Assembly: GCA_023238725.1 (NCBI GenBank)
Contig: CM041554.1
Span: forward strand, 22,678,050-22,742,049
Source of the DNA: Scortum barcoo
Taxonomy: Eukaryota; Chordata; Actinopteri; Centrarchiformes; Terapontidae
Length of the DNA: 64,000 bases
Direction of reading: 5' to 3'
The translations under genes and the position numbers were made by a program. This document shows, one piece after another, positions 37,501-52,500 of the stretch. How positions within the stretch are numbered: the first letter of the stretch is position 1; every line of letters begins with the position of its first letter. Below the pieces are notes generated by a model that saw nothing but the letters and a program-made list of their open reading frames with translations, searched no databases and was not told where the DNA came from.

Positions 37501-40500
37501 TCCCTGTCTTGTGTTAGACAGGATTCCTTGTATTTCTGTAACTCATAACCCCTTCTTTCATTCAGCATGCAGTGTGTCAATGTAACTTTAATTATTTAAA
37601 AGGTATGAGACTGGAAGACAGAATGCATCGCCTGAGGAAAACAGCCTTTCTCACACCCCTCGCTCTCTCCTTTGTGTTTTCTGCATCGCTGGAATTTGAG
37701 AAAAACAGAATTAACACATTTTTAGTTCATTTTAGGGTTATACATCTTTTTTTCAGCTGCTACTCTCTTTTTATCTCTTTTTTTCTTTGAATGGAGCACC
37801 GCAGGTTGTAAATAGTAAAGATAACAAGAGTGGCAGTGAAAGAGCTCAGACTACAGACTACTCTCAAAGGTCATCGAGCGCTTTTTTAACAGCCGACTTA
37901 GAACAGCTAAAACTTTCACTGCTGTAGTTTTAGTCTTTCTTTTGTCATTAATGACTGGGAAACCACAACAGCAGGTTTGCTTCTCCCTTCTGGACTCTCA
38001 TTGTTTCCATTTGTAGAGACGCAGTGTTGCGCAGTATTACAATGACACAGCATGCTGACCGAAACATATGTTCTGCATTTTTCCTAACATAACGAAATCA
38101 GGCACTGTACAGGAGGTCACACAGGACCACAGATTTTGGGGATAGATAGAACGTGTCCCACTGCATTCTGGGTATTTCAGGGGTTCCTCAGCAGGGAAGC
38201 CTTACTGCCAGAACTTAAGCTGCAGAAATTGAACTTGTGCCAAAATCACTATGTAATAATTAGAGATAAAACTGAACATACATCTGTGTGTTTTCAAAAA
38301 GATGTAAATTGTGTCTATCAGTATATTCTATTTGTTAATGCTGGAGTAAGACTGAATTCTGATTATGAGCTGATAGAAAATATGATATGAATATATGAAT
38401 ATATGATATAAATGTTAAATGAATATACACTCAGCTGCCAGTATTTAGGTACATCTAGTTTAAACTAATGCAATCTAATACTGCAAGCTGTCTAATATTT
38501 ATTATACCCTTTTTAATATACATGAGACGGACAACTTAGAAAAACCTCAGAGTTTAATACAATATACTTCAACTCTGCCACAAACTATAGTCAACAAAAG
38601 GACCACAGAGTTGAATCAACAGGACAGTTGAACAAAAAACCTTCAAGATGTCAAGATTTATTACTGCGCTGCTTTATTACCTAATAAACTGACAATTGTA
38701 TATTTTCACATGTTTATTTCTGTTTTACTGGTGTAAACAAAACACAAAAGTGATGTCACAAAAGTTTATGGACCAGTAAGAATAAGGCTCACTCTCACTC
38801 ATTTATACTGTTGGTATAACTGGATCCAAAATAGGTACTGGTAGGCTTTATCTCCATTTCTTCAAACAATTAACACAGCAAGATTAGTAAACAGGTGGTT
38901 CCAGCCTTAATGGTTAGAGGGATGTAAAGCTTTGAAATCTTGTCAGCAAGATTTAATACATTTTTAAAGATGAGCAAGACCCCGAGGTGTACGACAGCAA
39001 GTCTGAGTCTAAAGTCTGAAGCTGCTACAAGGTTAAAAAAAAGTTTCCATAAGGCTCTTCTCCTTCTAAAAGGCTTACTCCACAGAAATCCTTTTCCAAC
39101 TATCAATAATTTATATGCTCAAAAAGTCCCAAATTGAAGCTTTAAAGGAAAAGTGCTTTCGATTATGAAGGCAATTACATTTAGTCTAATTTCCATTTCA
39201 GGCATTCAGCATATGCTCTTATCCTCAGAAACTTAAATGAAAAGATTTTTTTTTTTGCTCTTTAATTAACTTACATTTGGTAACATTTGTGCAAAAAAGG
39301 GGAATGGGTAAATTAAAACAAAAAAACAGACAACAAAAGCACGGTGAGCGCTACGGCAATGATAAGTTGTTTTATTCTATTTCATAATGGATGGCGGGGA
39401 AATAAAGAGCATTAAGAGCTAATGAAGTTTAGGGACCCACTGAATTTTCAAGGAGTTACAGCCTGGAGGAAACTGAGGCTTTTAATTGTGTTCGGCAAAC
39501 ATGTAGAGATTAACCGAGTCATTAAGAAAACAATGTTTTTTTATACGTTCACCTTATTGACCGTCTCACTCCTGATTGTATTCAGAATCATATCTAACAC
39601 TGATTTGAGGAAGCATCTTGTGATATTCCCAAACTGCAATCGCTCAAAAGCTGCTTACACATTTAGGAAAATCACAAACATGGCATTAGAAACGCGACTC
39701 CTCTCTATCGAAGGCCATCACAGAGTAAAGGGACATTTCTACTGCAGCAGGATGCAGTCACAGCTGTGAATGCACTACAGGATAATAGCTGACCCTGAAG
39801 GAGTTGAGCAAGTATTGGACATGTATTATTAATCAGTGTGTTTTATGGAAACCTGTTCCAACAGAGGAAAGGAGCAGAGTAATATGCTCCATACAGCACT
39901 ATTCTTTATTATTCACAACTCCCCTAACAATGTGGCAGGGATTGGATTCATCATTATTTTATGCAAAGGAAAAGTGGAAAATCCTGGCCTGGATTTGATT
40001 TTATGCGACGACAGTGATGGGTTTGAGCTGTCGGCCTGTACTCGTTAACTAGTGCGCAGGGTGGAAAAATTGAGAGAATTAGAAACTAATCTTTCTGTCC
40101 GACATGTTTGTGGCTTAACAAAAAGTATTGTGCCTCACACTTAATACGACTGTTATCTTTGCCCAAAGGAAGCAGGACAGGAAACACATAAGATTTGCAT
40201 GCGAGACATTAAAATATGCCTTCTGAAACCTGTATATTTAACTCTGAAAGACTGCAGTGCTAATCCACATCAGTGTGTAACAATAAGCATTTTCTACAAC
40301 ACTGAGGCGTGCTAAATTCTGAATGCTAACAGGAACCTTGTTTGCTTTGACATTTCCAGGGCAGAAAGCACATGTGCTCTTGCTTGTCTGAGCAATAAAG
40401 GCTATTTGCTGTTTATGTCATTTCCCCAATTGCAGAGCCCAAAAAGTGGCTGCTGTTATATTAAGTGTCTCCTGATTATTATATGTCACACAGCAACAGC

Positions 40501-43500
40501 TTTGTACCTACTGAATTCTTTACTTAATCCTTACTTAAATTAATCATTTAGCTAAGGGGGTATTACGTAATCTATTATTTCCATCCAACTCTACAGACAA
40601 GTAGCAGGAACTGCAACAATACTAAACAAGACTCCTGTGGCCCCCCGCGTCTCATCCTGTCCACTTGAAGCACAGTGGCTTATAATAGACCAGAACAATA
40701 AAGTTATAGTTCTCCAAAAGAGAGATGTAAGCAAGCTAACAGCCTGTTTAAGAAGCCACATATGGCAAAGGCTGGGTTAATAACGCTGCATTTGTCTGCT
40801 TCTGAAGTGTGTGTGCTTGGTGGCGGTATGCAAAGCATCTTGGTGCTCCAGTCTGGAGAGAGACTTTGTTCCTTTCACAGACAGACTACAGCCACTGTAA
40901 TTGTTAAATCATCTGTAGTGAACAACAATCCTATCAGGCCTCCTCAGAAAAATTGTTGTCATTTTGCATAATTGGGTTTGTAAAACTCCTCTTTTTGCCC
41001 TTCAACATATTGGCGTTCAGACCGCCAAGCGAAGACCAAGGTCACAGCGGGCTCAGTCTTCCTCCAGAGCGAGGCCACGCAAGGCCAAAGTTGTTGTGAT
41101 AATGGTGTTCAGCTGCATCTTCAAGAAGCCCATGTAACATGTGCATCATAAAGAACAATGCTAACAGTTTTGTTATTTTTGGCAGCATTTGTTGATTCTA
41201 CTGATGGATTTCAGAACAGCCCTGAAAAGTAACAAATCTGAGTCTTTCTATGGAGTGCCACTTTCAGATGAATAAAACAAGGCAGGTCATTAAACATTCA
41301 TTAAAGCAGATGCGGTAATACCATACCCCGAATGTATTCATTAATCAATGGATCAAAGGATATCTAGTCAGGTAAGTCTACGTAAAAAAGGGCTCTCTCC
41401 AAAAATGTGTCCCAGATAGCATTACTTACACACTAACTCTCTTTAGAATTGCCATACTGTGTCATACTGAGGGAAATATCATGACTTTATTTAAGGTATC
41501 ATCATTTTTAAAGAGCCCGAAATAAGTCTTTTCAGTCAGTCAGCTTCTTACTATGAGGGATGGGGCTATGAACATATCATTTTCAAAGTTAGAGCAGTTT
41601 TGTCATTTTGTCACATTGGAGATTTCTGTCTGCATGTGATCCTCTCAGTAGTTTGAAGTTTTACTTATGTTGCCAATTCTGATCAAACCACACCCACACA
41701 GTCTTGATTAGCTTATCAATTTAAATATTAAACTCTTCATACACTGTACCATAGGATGTTTTTTCAAACCTTTGATTTTTTGCTTATTTTGTCTGGAATA
41801 TTTAATCTCATTGAGCTCAAACGTCAGGTTTTAAACTTAGTGTTCGGGGGCTTTAAAGCCTTTACATTGCTCGGTGAGAAACCTCAACCAGTCGAATCAA
41901 TCTGATCTTATTTGCTGCATTTTGTTAACAGAAGTAAGAGTGGACAGAAAATAGTACCTTGTCAAGCTTTGGGTACAGAGGAGCTGCCTGGATTTCATGT
42001 TACCTTGGAAACAGGCGCTGGTGTTCCAGCAAGTGAATAAGAAAAGGTAAGACTACGTTCAATCCCCTCAACATGTTTGGTATATCCCCTTCATCAATCA
42101 CCTGCATCAGGCTAACACTTACAGTAAATCAGCCAAAACAAGTAATTCACTGCCAGAGGACAGCTTTGAAGCAGACGCCTGAGAATGAGGAGGGCCTGCC
42201 CACTTTGTCTGAGCCCCGGTCCTTCTGTGAGATAAATCTGACCACGTCAAAGTTGCAGCTATTGAAATGCCACTAGGACAAAGTGGCAGACTTTAAAACA
42301 ATGGTTACAGACAAAACACCTAATTATACAACAAACCTCTAGATCAATACCTGCTCTGCTGGCAGCATGTGGTGATGTCTTTTTTTCAGCTTTATTTCTG
42401 CTTCAAATACAATTACCCCCCCCCCCTTTTTTTTTATAAGAGTAGTGTGATTTAGTAAGATAACGTACACACAATAGCACTTTTATGAACTATGCTTTGA
42501 AGTCAGTGGAGGATAATGAGTTGTTAAATGTTACCACTGATATGTTGTACCAGCACAGACTCGCCTTTGAAACAGGGTTATAAAATAGTTTACCTCTTGG
42601 GTAATAAAACTGAAAACTGAATTCTGTGTGTGTGTTTGTGTTTGTGTGTGTGCCTGGCTATGTGTGTGTGGCAGGGGTTCACAGGTGTTTTGAGACGAGT
42701 GTGAATACATTTCCATTTTTAAGCGGGATCGGTATGCATGAATATTTTTAAATTGGGAACCTGCACGACAGCCCCTTTCTGGATAAAGCGATATATGATA
42801 AAATGGGTCACGTTTTGTGCAGGCGTAAAGCACATACACAGAAACACTGTAAATGTTTTCCGTGGCGTCATGTTTGGGAGAAAATGTGTCATAAATGCTA
42901 ACGAGCAAGACTGAAACCTCAACAAACTTTGGCGATGATGCATACAGGCTCAGACAGGTTTGGCCCTAAGCCGGCTGCTTTGATGTTGAGCTACTTCCTA
43001 TTGAAACACTTGTTCAGAAAATTTGATTAGCTTCATATTTTATGTTACCTTGGTAGTATTTTCTTTATAGATATACACACATTTTTTCAGTTGTTAGTGC
43101 TCAGGTCGTAATCTCTGAATATCCAGTTAAACAAAAATAATGGAAAGCACATGTTTGCCATGTCAGTTGACTGGCTGCCTATTTTTAGGTTCATTTCTGA
43201 TGATGCCACGGGGAGGGGTGTGTGCGAGAGAGAGAAAAACAGAAAGAGAAGAGACAAACTCTGTATCCACAGTGACATCAATCCCAGTAACTCTTTGAAC
43301 CGTTTAAAGTGAGCAGCGTTGGCTGGTCTCAACCCCATTAGCCATTTTGAAAGATGCAACAGTGCAATTAGGCAATTGGCACAAAGGGATGGCGAGGAGG
43401 GAACTGGGCAGTTGTCAGGGGGCTTTACTCTGATAAAACACACACACACACATAGAGAAACCCAGGAAGATCAGACTGTAAAAAGCGTTCATTATACAAA

Positions 43501-46500
43501 GTTGTTCCCTTTTTACATTCACATTATGGTGTGAAGGAAAAAACACAGCAGTGAGAAACATATTTGACTCTTTCATTTCAGAGAAAGAGAAAGTACTGTC
43601 ATATTATATCTAAAATAACCACAAATTCAACGATATGGTTGTTCAGAGATACGAAACGAAAAAAAATAACCCATGGGAAATTTTCCACATTATTTGATTC
43701 CAACAATCAGCAGCTGGAAGCTACAGTACACTAGAATCACAGCACTATTCTCGTAAGTACACAAATATAGCTTCTCCTTGCCCATCAATCAAAGTACAGC
43801 ACCTGAGATGGACTGCTTGTTATTGTCCTAAAACCCCAGACTGAAGGCTGTCTTGGCTATATGAAGAGCAATGCCAAGGAATCAACAGCGTGGACTAAGT
43901 TTAAAATACATCCTTGAGGCGGACTACTGTAATTATCAACTTGTTGAAGTCTGAAGAAAAAGCTGAAGGACTGGGTCAACCGTCAACCTTGTCAATCACG
44001 CGGTTTGTCAAAAAGAAGCCGGGGTCTCTGCATGGCTTTAGTCAGGTGTCTTTGTATGGGTAAGGGTGAGAGGTTGAGCTTTTAATTAGGTGAGCAAGTA
44101 GGAGAGACTGCCAAGGAGAACAGGAAAGGTTAGGGAAGGCCAGGTTCTGGTGGTAGATGAAGGGAGGTCAGGAAAACTAGACAGGAGAACTGTGTGCAGC
44201 CCTGCACACTCATTATTTTCTGACGGGGGTTAGTAGCAGATAACTCTGTGCTAGGCCATAGTCTGCAGAATGAAAAATTACCACACTTAGCAGCTGCAAG
44301 ATTGTCGATTTCTCCTCTCTTTGGACAATGCTAACAACAGCTATTACATATAGATTGTGCTGAAGGATTAGATGTATGCTTTGTAAAGAGGCATCACTCT
44401 TCAAGAATACCGATGTACTGTTTACAGCGCAAATTAAATATGATGTTTCATTATTCACGGTGAGTTCAAGGACGAACAGGTTTTTTAAAATGCACTCCAC
44501 ACTAGAGGGTGGTGTGTCATATGAACTGTTTTATCATATGCTGTGTAAAATGAACGCGATTGTGGATCTAGTGTGTTTGATTAAAGTGTGAGAAGATATT
44601 TTTACCTTGAGGGACACACCACAAGGGTTTCAGTGCAGTCACAGATTTAAGAAACATAAGATTTATCTTTCAGTGGTAGCAGGAGGAACTCAAGAGCAAT
44701 TTAACAAGTCAGATAAAAAAGTTTTTTTCCAAATCAGTTGGAAAAAGCACCCTGCTAATCGTTAAAAAATATCTTACTGGTGAAATTTGGCATCTTACAT
44801 CAGAGCAAATGTCTCCAACTGTAAAATATCTGTCAAAGAACTGCTTGACGATTATCCTGTTGTTACAGACACGACGGTCTACAGCCCCAGCAGCAGCTCT
44901 GTGAGGCTTTACTTAGACACAGTGGTGCTTTCAACTAAGTACTAATGTTGGCACGCTCACATGACAATGGGAACATGCTGATGTTCACCAGGAGTATTAC
45001 CATGTTTATCTTCTCAGTTATCATTATTGCTTATTGCTTACACATGCTCACTTGGCGCAACACAACATGCATGCGTACTTCCAAACTACTGACATTTACG
45101 GCTCCACAATGGAGAGCAATGCAGGGGTAAATGAAAAGCAAATTTACAAAAGTGTAATTCACCATGGTGAAATATTATCTCTTCACTGTCCCTGTTCAAT
45201 CTGTACTCTAATTAGCTAACTTACTCCTCTGTGTCATGAATATGTGACTTTGTTTTCATCAGTTTAAGAGGACAGGGGGAGTGGGTGGGGTTGTGGCTGT
45301 GCCAGAGGCTTGTGTTGAAGGAGAAATGAACTGTCAATATTACTGCAATTCTTACTGACTGCCAATTAAAATCAACAGCCATAGATTATGCGACTCCCCT
45401 TTCAAAGTAATTAATTTAATTTAAAACACCTTTTTTAAGAACTTGAGGATACACTGGGTTGGGAAGATTTACTGTAGGTAGAGTTGTGGGTGTTTGTCCC
45501 AAATGACACATGCAGCACTGCAGCCTGCACGCCCAGCTGCACAACAGCAACCCAGTGCTCCGGCACTTTAAATCAACTCACTAACAGAGGACAGCAATTT
45601 GCCAACTGTTATGGTGAATGAAATTATGATCATGGGGTTCACAAAAACTTACTTGGACATAGTTCGACCCGAGTGTTGCCAGGGAAACAAGACATTGCCG
45701 ACGGCTGCCCGGTAGCTGTAGACACCCAAAAGTCCGAGGGCGAGGGCAATCTTGGACACCCATGAGCACCGTCTTTGAACCAGGAGGTAGATAAAAACCA
45801 AACAGAAAGCAGCCAGCAGGGAGAGAACTGTTCTGTGTTCGGAGCTGGAAAGACACAACAGACAGACAGTAAAGAAAACGCTGTGCACTCAAAGATGAAG
45901 GAGCTCTTTGAATTTTGAAACAGAATTTCATTTAAAACACAGCACATATTGGATGTATTTCAATATTTTCCTTCTTTTACCATAAAATATGAACAGTAAA
46001 AAATGTATTCAGTAATTTAATTAATCAAAAAAAAGAAAGCTTAAACTTTGAAGTAGACTATTTACCGGGCACCAGAGAACATTCTGCTGAGATGAAACAC
46101 TGTCAGTCATATTCTCAAGCAGTAGTTTCAACTTTAAAGAGGTTTCAATTGTAAGCTAGATTTAAAGCTATACAGTTTGAAATTACACCGCACTGAGCAG
46201 GGGCAGGTAATAAGATCTCAAAGGACATATCAAAGTTGAATAGAAGCCGTGTATTTAGCTGTTAGCTGGATCAGACAGCAGTGGAAGTTGGGTACTTTGA
46301 GACAAGATGAGGCGTGACGCTTCCTAGATCTCATTATCCAAGCAACAGGCAGTGCAGGTAGCAGGAAAGGGCAACGCCGGACAGGGAAAAGGTCAGAATT
46401 CACATCTCTATTCCACAATGTGATGCATGTTAAAGAACAAACCATAATCCCCTGCCCCGCGCTGTTGACAGAATATTAATGGCGTCAGTTTTTCTGAGAA

Positions 46501-49500
46501 ATCACTGTTTCTCTACAGCCTGAGCAATCACAGAAGGCTCTTTTACCTTTTTGAACCTTTTTTAAAAATATGCAAAGTGGAGGGTCCAATCAGGTTCTCT
46601 GCTAGAAAAACACATTTAAAAACATTTCATTGTCAGAGATGTTAACAACCCTGTACCTTCCCATAAGTGTCTGTGATGTCCAAGTTGTTTAGGGGACTCA
46701 TTTTGTTATCAAGTGTAATTTCTCTGTATACGTCACTGAACCAGTCTATGTCTACTCCAGTGTATTTCCCATACTGACTTTCAGTTTTCCCCTGAGAACA
46801 GGAATGAACTTGTTACATTGATCTGTTACTCTTACTGTATGTGTAGGTGGAGAGACAAATGGAGATTGAACATCTTGTCGGTGGATTGCATTCTAGTCTA
46901 GTGAGGCTCTCTCTGCCTTTTAAGAATGAATTTATCCCTGTGTGATTGCTGAACATTACCACTTAAATGGTAACAGAGGAATATTCACACTAAAACCTCA
47001 AGTTTACCACAGAGTTTTCCCTGCTCTATCACCCTCGACTGTAGTTGTGTACAAAATGAGTTCTTGTAATGTCCTGTCAACAAAAATATACTATACTCTG
47101 CAACACAAGACTAATAGTCCTCAGCTCTGCTAGCAGCCCTGTGTTCATTACAGCCCACGACACATAAGTCAACAACATCGCTGTTCTCAGAGCCTTACCA
47201 ATAGTGGAGTCAGAATTAAAGTAAGTTTTGTATTGAATAACGAGAGATAAAGAGGTGGAGTCACTACATTAACAGGAATTAAAGCATGCATTTAATAGAT
47301 TTTGTGTGAACTATACTTTCAAACTTCTGAAGCTCAGTATAATCACTTTATATGCCCAGCTCTTTTGTTCTGTTTAATATGAAACTCCAAAGACTTCAGA
47401 GAAACTAAAGACAAAACGCTGTTTTTGCTATTCATAGAGTGCTGCATGTTTTCCCTGGAGAACCTCTCAGGAATCATAATGCTGCCAAGCCAATTCTGAA
47501 TCAACCAGGTAGCCGCTGTTGTTAACACCTTTTCTTTGCTTTGCTGCCCAGTAAAAATATAACAGCTTACAAGTCAACAAAGCTGCCGAGCAAAGTAGCA
47601 ACAATAACCTTGTTGTTTTAAGTAATTCTGGCTAACATAAGGCAGCTGGCCAATCTGTGCTTTCTGATAATCTGATGACATCCAGAAATTCTGTCAGGTT
47701 ACAGATTTTACCTTTATCTAAACCACATGTTCAAACACTACTTGGAAACACTGGTTTTAAATACTACGCTCCTTACAAATAGCTGCTTTTGAAGATTTTT
47801 TTGAAAATATATTGAATTATTATTATTAAACAAATTATTTGAATGCTGGTGGTCATGCTTCTTCTTAATGTGTGTATATATAATTTCTGTGTATTTTGTC
47901 CATCCTCATACTGTATATGTCACATCCCTCTTGAAAAAGAGATTTTGAGCTCAGAAACTTGTTTAACTAGAGGATGATATAAAATAATCTGGCAGCAGCT
48001 GTCACACCTGCTAAGAGCCTGGCGGCATGTGACTGGGTGCGAGGTAAGAAGTGGGGATGGGTGACAACATTACTGTCATGACATTACTGTCGTGAGTAAC
48101 TGTTGAAAAAAAGGCATTTTGAAACAAAAGAACACCACAATTAAATATTTATATAAAAAATACTAATAAAATGCCTTTTTATAACATAGAGTTTTAAATA
48201 ATTTCAATTAATTGATTTGTTTAGACCTTTTCCTGTATTTATTGTGTTTAGTGATGATATTGGCCATTTTCGAGTTCCACAAATTAAGAGCTTTTGCTGT
48301 ATTTGTGATTGACTTTGCCTTGTATAGAGATTTATAGAATATTAATCATTTAAGAAGATTACTTATAAAGTAAACCCAACCTGTTCAGCCAATGTCCCAT
48401 GTCAGGAAGATGAGCCCACTGCACCCCGGTCTGGTTGAGGGAGCGCAGCAGTCGACAGCAGATGAGCGTGAAGGGTGGCGTGGCTAACGCTAGCCACTTC
48501 TCTGAGTAAATCTCTGCCTTGGGATGAGCAGAGGGATGGACTTTGGATGGGAGGATATGCTCCTGCTCTTCTTCATCCCCGGAGCCTCTCTGCTCTCTGA
48601 AGTACTTGCGGCAGACATCCTGGAAGACGGCGAGGCAGAGGGTGTTGAGCAGGAAGTACCAGGTTTGGTGCTCTTCCTCTACGAAGCTGCTGGCCGCCAA
48701 GCTGAGTGTATGTCCGACCGTGCCGGCCAGCAGCAAAACGTCCAGCTCTGACAGCGACCACTCACTGCTGCTGCTCCTCAATGGAGACTATGAAAGAGAA
48801 CAAAAGTGCAAGCAGTAAAAACACATGCGAAATGTGCTTTGTGTGGTTACAGTGTTGTGCAAAAATTTCTATGTTTACTTCTGACCAGAAGGCTAGTCTT
48901 TTGCTCTTTTCTGTGTATCTGTTTCTCAACTCGGTATCTAATAAATCAAATAACAGATTTCCATGAGATTTTACAAACAGATAGGTCTTGGGCCAAGAGA
49001 CAGAGGATACAATTTTGGATGCAGCTCTGGGATCTCCACATGAGATCATTATCATGTTTGTAGCCAAAAGCACAAAAGTAGTAGACACTGGCTCAATTCC
49101 AAATCGAGTAAGTCAGCAAATCTATTTAACCATTTTAACTTGATACCACTTACAAATGGTCCAAGAGATGCCACAACCACACAAGCCGGACAAGATACCA
49201 AACCTTTTTTTCACCTCACCCACCTCTGTAATGTGTATCCCTTGGCAGTTATAATTGTTCAGCTCAGTGGGATAATTATTTGGATGAAACTGCTGCTCAG
49301 GTGATTCACACTAATCTACTTCAATAAGGAAAAACTTAATCTAGTGACACCCATTAAATGACCCATGTACTTCATAATAAAACTGTTTAATTTGAAACCA
49401 CTTATACCTGCTCTATTATCTCAGTCTGATCATTTTCAACTCAAAAAGGCTTTAAAAAGAGAAAACTGTATTCATTGATACATATTCTGTTCACTGCCAG

Positions 49501-52500
49501 ATTGCATCAGCGTAGAACTACAAAACAACTTTCTGGCCTGTTGTTTTTTAGCCAATACATGGGATTCAGTCACTCATCACATTCTGCAGTATCTACAGAG
49601 GCCATTTTTTCCATTACAGCAGCAGACAGCGACCGTGAGCTGTCAGTCATTAATTGTGGTTGGTCACTTATGGATGCTTCCGTCACATTTATAAAATTGG
49701 TGTTTGTCCAATCGCATACTTGTATGCAGATTAGTTTGTTCAGTGGTGACAGTGCATTGCCATGCAAAGCAAGTTCAAATGAAGTTCAGCCAAATTCTTA
49801 GTTCAGCAGAAATATTTTAGCCCAGCGAACGACTACCAAACACAGACATGCATCTTAGCCTGTGCTCACCTTGATGACAAAGAGAGGCTGAGGCTGTCCT
49901 CATTCTACCAGAAAGCTACAGTAGCAGCTCACTGAGGGACAGAGCTTTTTCACACTTGCCTCTCCCGTACAAAACTACAGGCTATTATTGTGACTATTTT
50001 CAGACTTTGATAAGTCTGTTTACTTTATACAACATGCGGTGACACTACATGTTCAGTTCTGATAGTTGAAATAACTAAACGGTGGCAAATTTAGGATCAC
50101 AGCTTCTATGTTGAACATGTCAACATTAACATGTAGGTAGTTTTTTGATGAGACTGTCTCATGATGATAATTTTTGCTTCCAGGGTTTTATGACTATCTC
50201 ACAGATTAAACACCTTGTATGTTACTAAATTCTCCTGAAATACAGTTCTGAATCCCACACACATATCAGGATTGAAGCAGGTTAAGCAAGGTCTGTTCAT
50301 TCGTCCTGTACTGGAGGAGAGGATTAATGTCCTGTACGCTAACAACTTCTTTGTTTTTAAGATAAAACCTATCAAGGCCCAAAGGGAGCTGTGATATATT
50401 TTTTCCAGTTTCACTGCTTCCTGTTCAAGTGTCTCTATCCTCCAGTAATTAGCAAAATGTGAACAGTTTCTCATGTTTTTCTTGGCTGAGTTGTTTTTGT
50501 GCATACTCTTCAGTGCTCATGGCATTGTTGTTGTTAAATATAGATGGAATACAAACATAACAGGTATTACTGAAAGCAACAGCATCTATACAGAATTAAT
50601 ATTACCAATATTATTGATATAGCAGTGATAGAATTTCATTCTAGTTTTCAAACTTACATCACTTATATTTCACAAATTGATTCAGTCAGTCAGCATTCAT
50701 CAAATTTAAGTAATAACCATAGCAGATTCACAGTATACTCCAGATTAACCATGTTTTATATTTTTAAAAATATAAAAAGTAAAATGTGCATATATTCTGC
50801 ACATAAAACTGTGACTACCTTCCCCACGCACTTCTTTTAAGAAGCTCAATAACATCAGAATAAACATTGTTATGGCAAATTCTCCATTCAGGTCTATATC
50901 TCACTGCTGCTTTGATCAAACTCTTCTGCCAGACAGGTCTGAAACCAGGTTGGGCCACCAGGTACTGTTTCAATCTGCTTCAGGCCAAACTTGCAAGACA
51001 GGACACCAAAATTACGTTTGTTTAATTATTATTGATACAGTTAAATTCACTGAGTTGGGCTGTCTCCTTAAGACTTAAAATTAGCAGTCATATTTAACCA
51101 GTTACAGTGTCAACCTTTCCCTAGGTATACAAAAGAAAACTCTTGGGAAACTTGAACTTAACCAAAGGCAGCTGCAAGACTTGTCCAAAACAAAGAAACA
51201 TGAAGAGATATCACACAATCTAACCTTTTCATTGGGTACCTGTAAGTCAGAGAATCAATTTCAAAGCACTGCTGCTGGTCTACCATAACTTACTGGGGTA
51301 GGACCAAATTATATATCTGACACTTTCACCATATGAACTTTGTACAGCTCTTCTCTTGTGACTCTGGTCTGTTGATTGCTGGAATCAGCAGGTACTACAG
51401 GGAGCTACTTGTCCCAACCAAGAGATAGTCCACTTGAAAAACACTCCAGTTTTTGTATGGATTAAACAATATAAATATAATGTGTTACTTAGTGAGTGTT
51501 AGCAGTCCTAGCAGATGGATTGGCCATTTCTCTGTTGTTTTCTGACTTTTAGATGGTGCTAAACTAAGATAACTGGCCTCTAGTCTTTAACAGAAAGATA
51601 TAAAAAAAAGATATTCTTCTCTATCTCTCTACCAGAAAGTTCGCAAATGTCAAACTATTCCTTTAATTATAAAAAAACAGAGAACTCAGACTTGTGCTTC
51701 TGTTATTGTAAAGAAGATAATAGGAAGAAATCTTTTCTAAGCAGCCTCGGGGCCAGCATATACAATAGACCATTCATCAGTCAAAACTTGAACTGGGGCC
51801 TAATGTGCTGTGGATGGATAAAGGATATTACTCCTCTGCCCCGTCAATGACCCTCTCAGCATCATGACAAAGCACCGTAAAATGACAGGATGATGACCCT
51901 TTTGTCTGAAATGTAATATTTTGGCATTAAAATTATTGGCGTGGTACCATCATTGCACCAATGCCAGTCAATACCGTATTTCTATGATTTTTAGGCAAAA
52001 GTACTATAAAACTGACAAATCAGTCACAAAACTTCTGGAAACACTGTGATTTATCACATTCTACTGGCATTGAATCTGACTTTCCATCATGCAGCTGTGA
52101 AACATCCTTTCTGACTCAGCCCTCTGAACTTTCAGCCTCCTTTTGTGAAATACAGGTAATTTCAAAATATAAAAGCTTATTAAACTGTTGTATTTTAGGC
52201 ACCTTACAAAAGTTGTTAAAGACTCAATTAATACAACTCCTTTTTTTAATATTGCTGGGACTTTACACTTGGCATTTCTGTTTTCTCCAATTTCTCTTTG
52301 TAAATATTCTCTCACTTGTCACCTTCTTTCTGGATACTACTTTTTAAAATAAAGTGTACTCACCTTTAAGTAATTCAAATTCATTCTACTGGAATTCTAA
52401 TCACATTTTTGTTGGAGTGGTGAGCTGGTGCGTGTGGTTAATCTTCCAGTTTTTTAACCTCACTCCTCACACCAGAAACTAATCAGGATACCTCTAATAA

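Larger units (their letters stand above)
36829..45652 (-). other. pigg: pigg intron with two repeat copies
   Basis: About 8.8 kb. It contains the small inverted-repeat element at 38426-38702 and a family A copy at 44850-45060. A CpG-bearing patch at 41015-41100 differs from its surroundings but shows no coding signal on the gene's strand. Flanking exon phases join exactly, so no coding exon is hidden here. Confidence 0.55.

Noticed and set aside
39422..39769. 115-codon plus frame with a hydrophobic segment in a pigg intron
   Set aside because: No homologous pattern recognised, no splice or promoter context; a chance frame in AT-rich DNA.
41000..41145. CpG-bearing patch with an arginine-rich plus-strand frame (RPRSQRAQSSSRARPRK)
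   Set aside because: Short, no start or splice support, lies within a pigg intron whose flanking exons join perfectly. It could be a repeat end but I could not match it to one.
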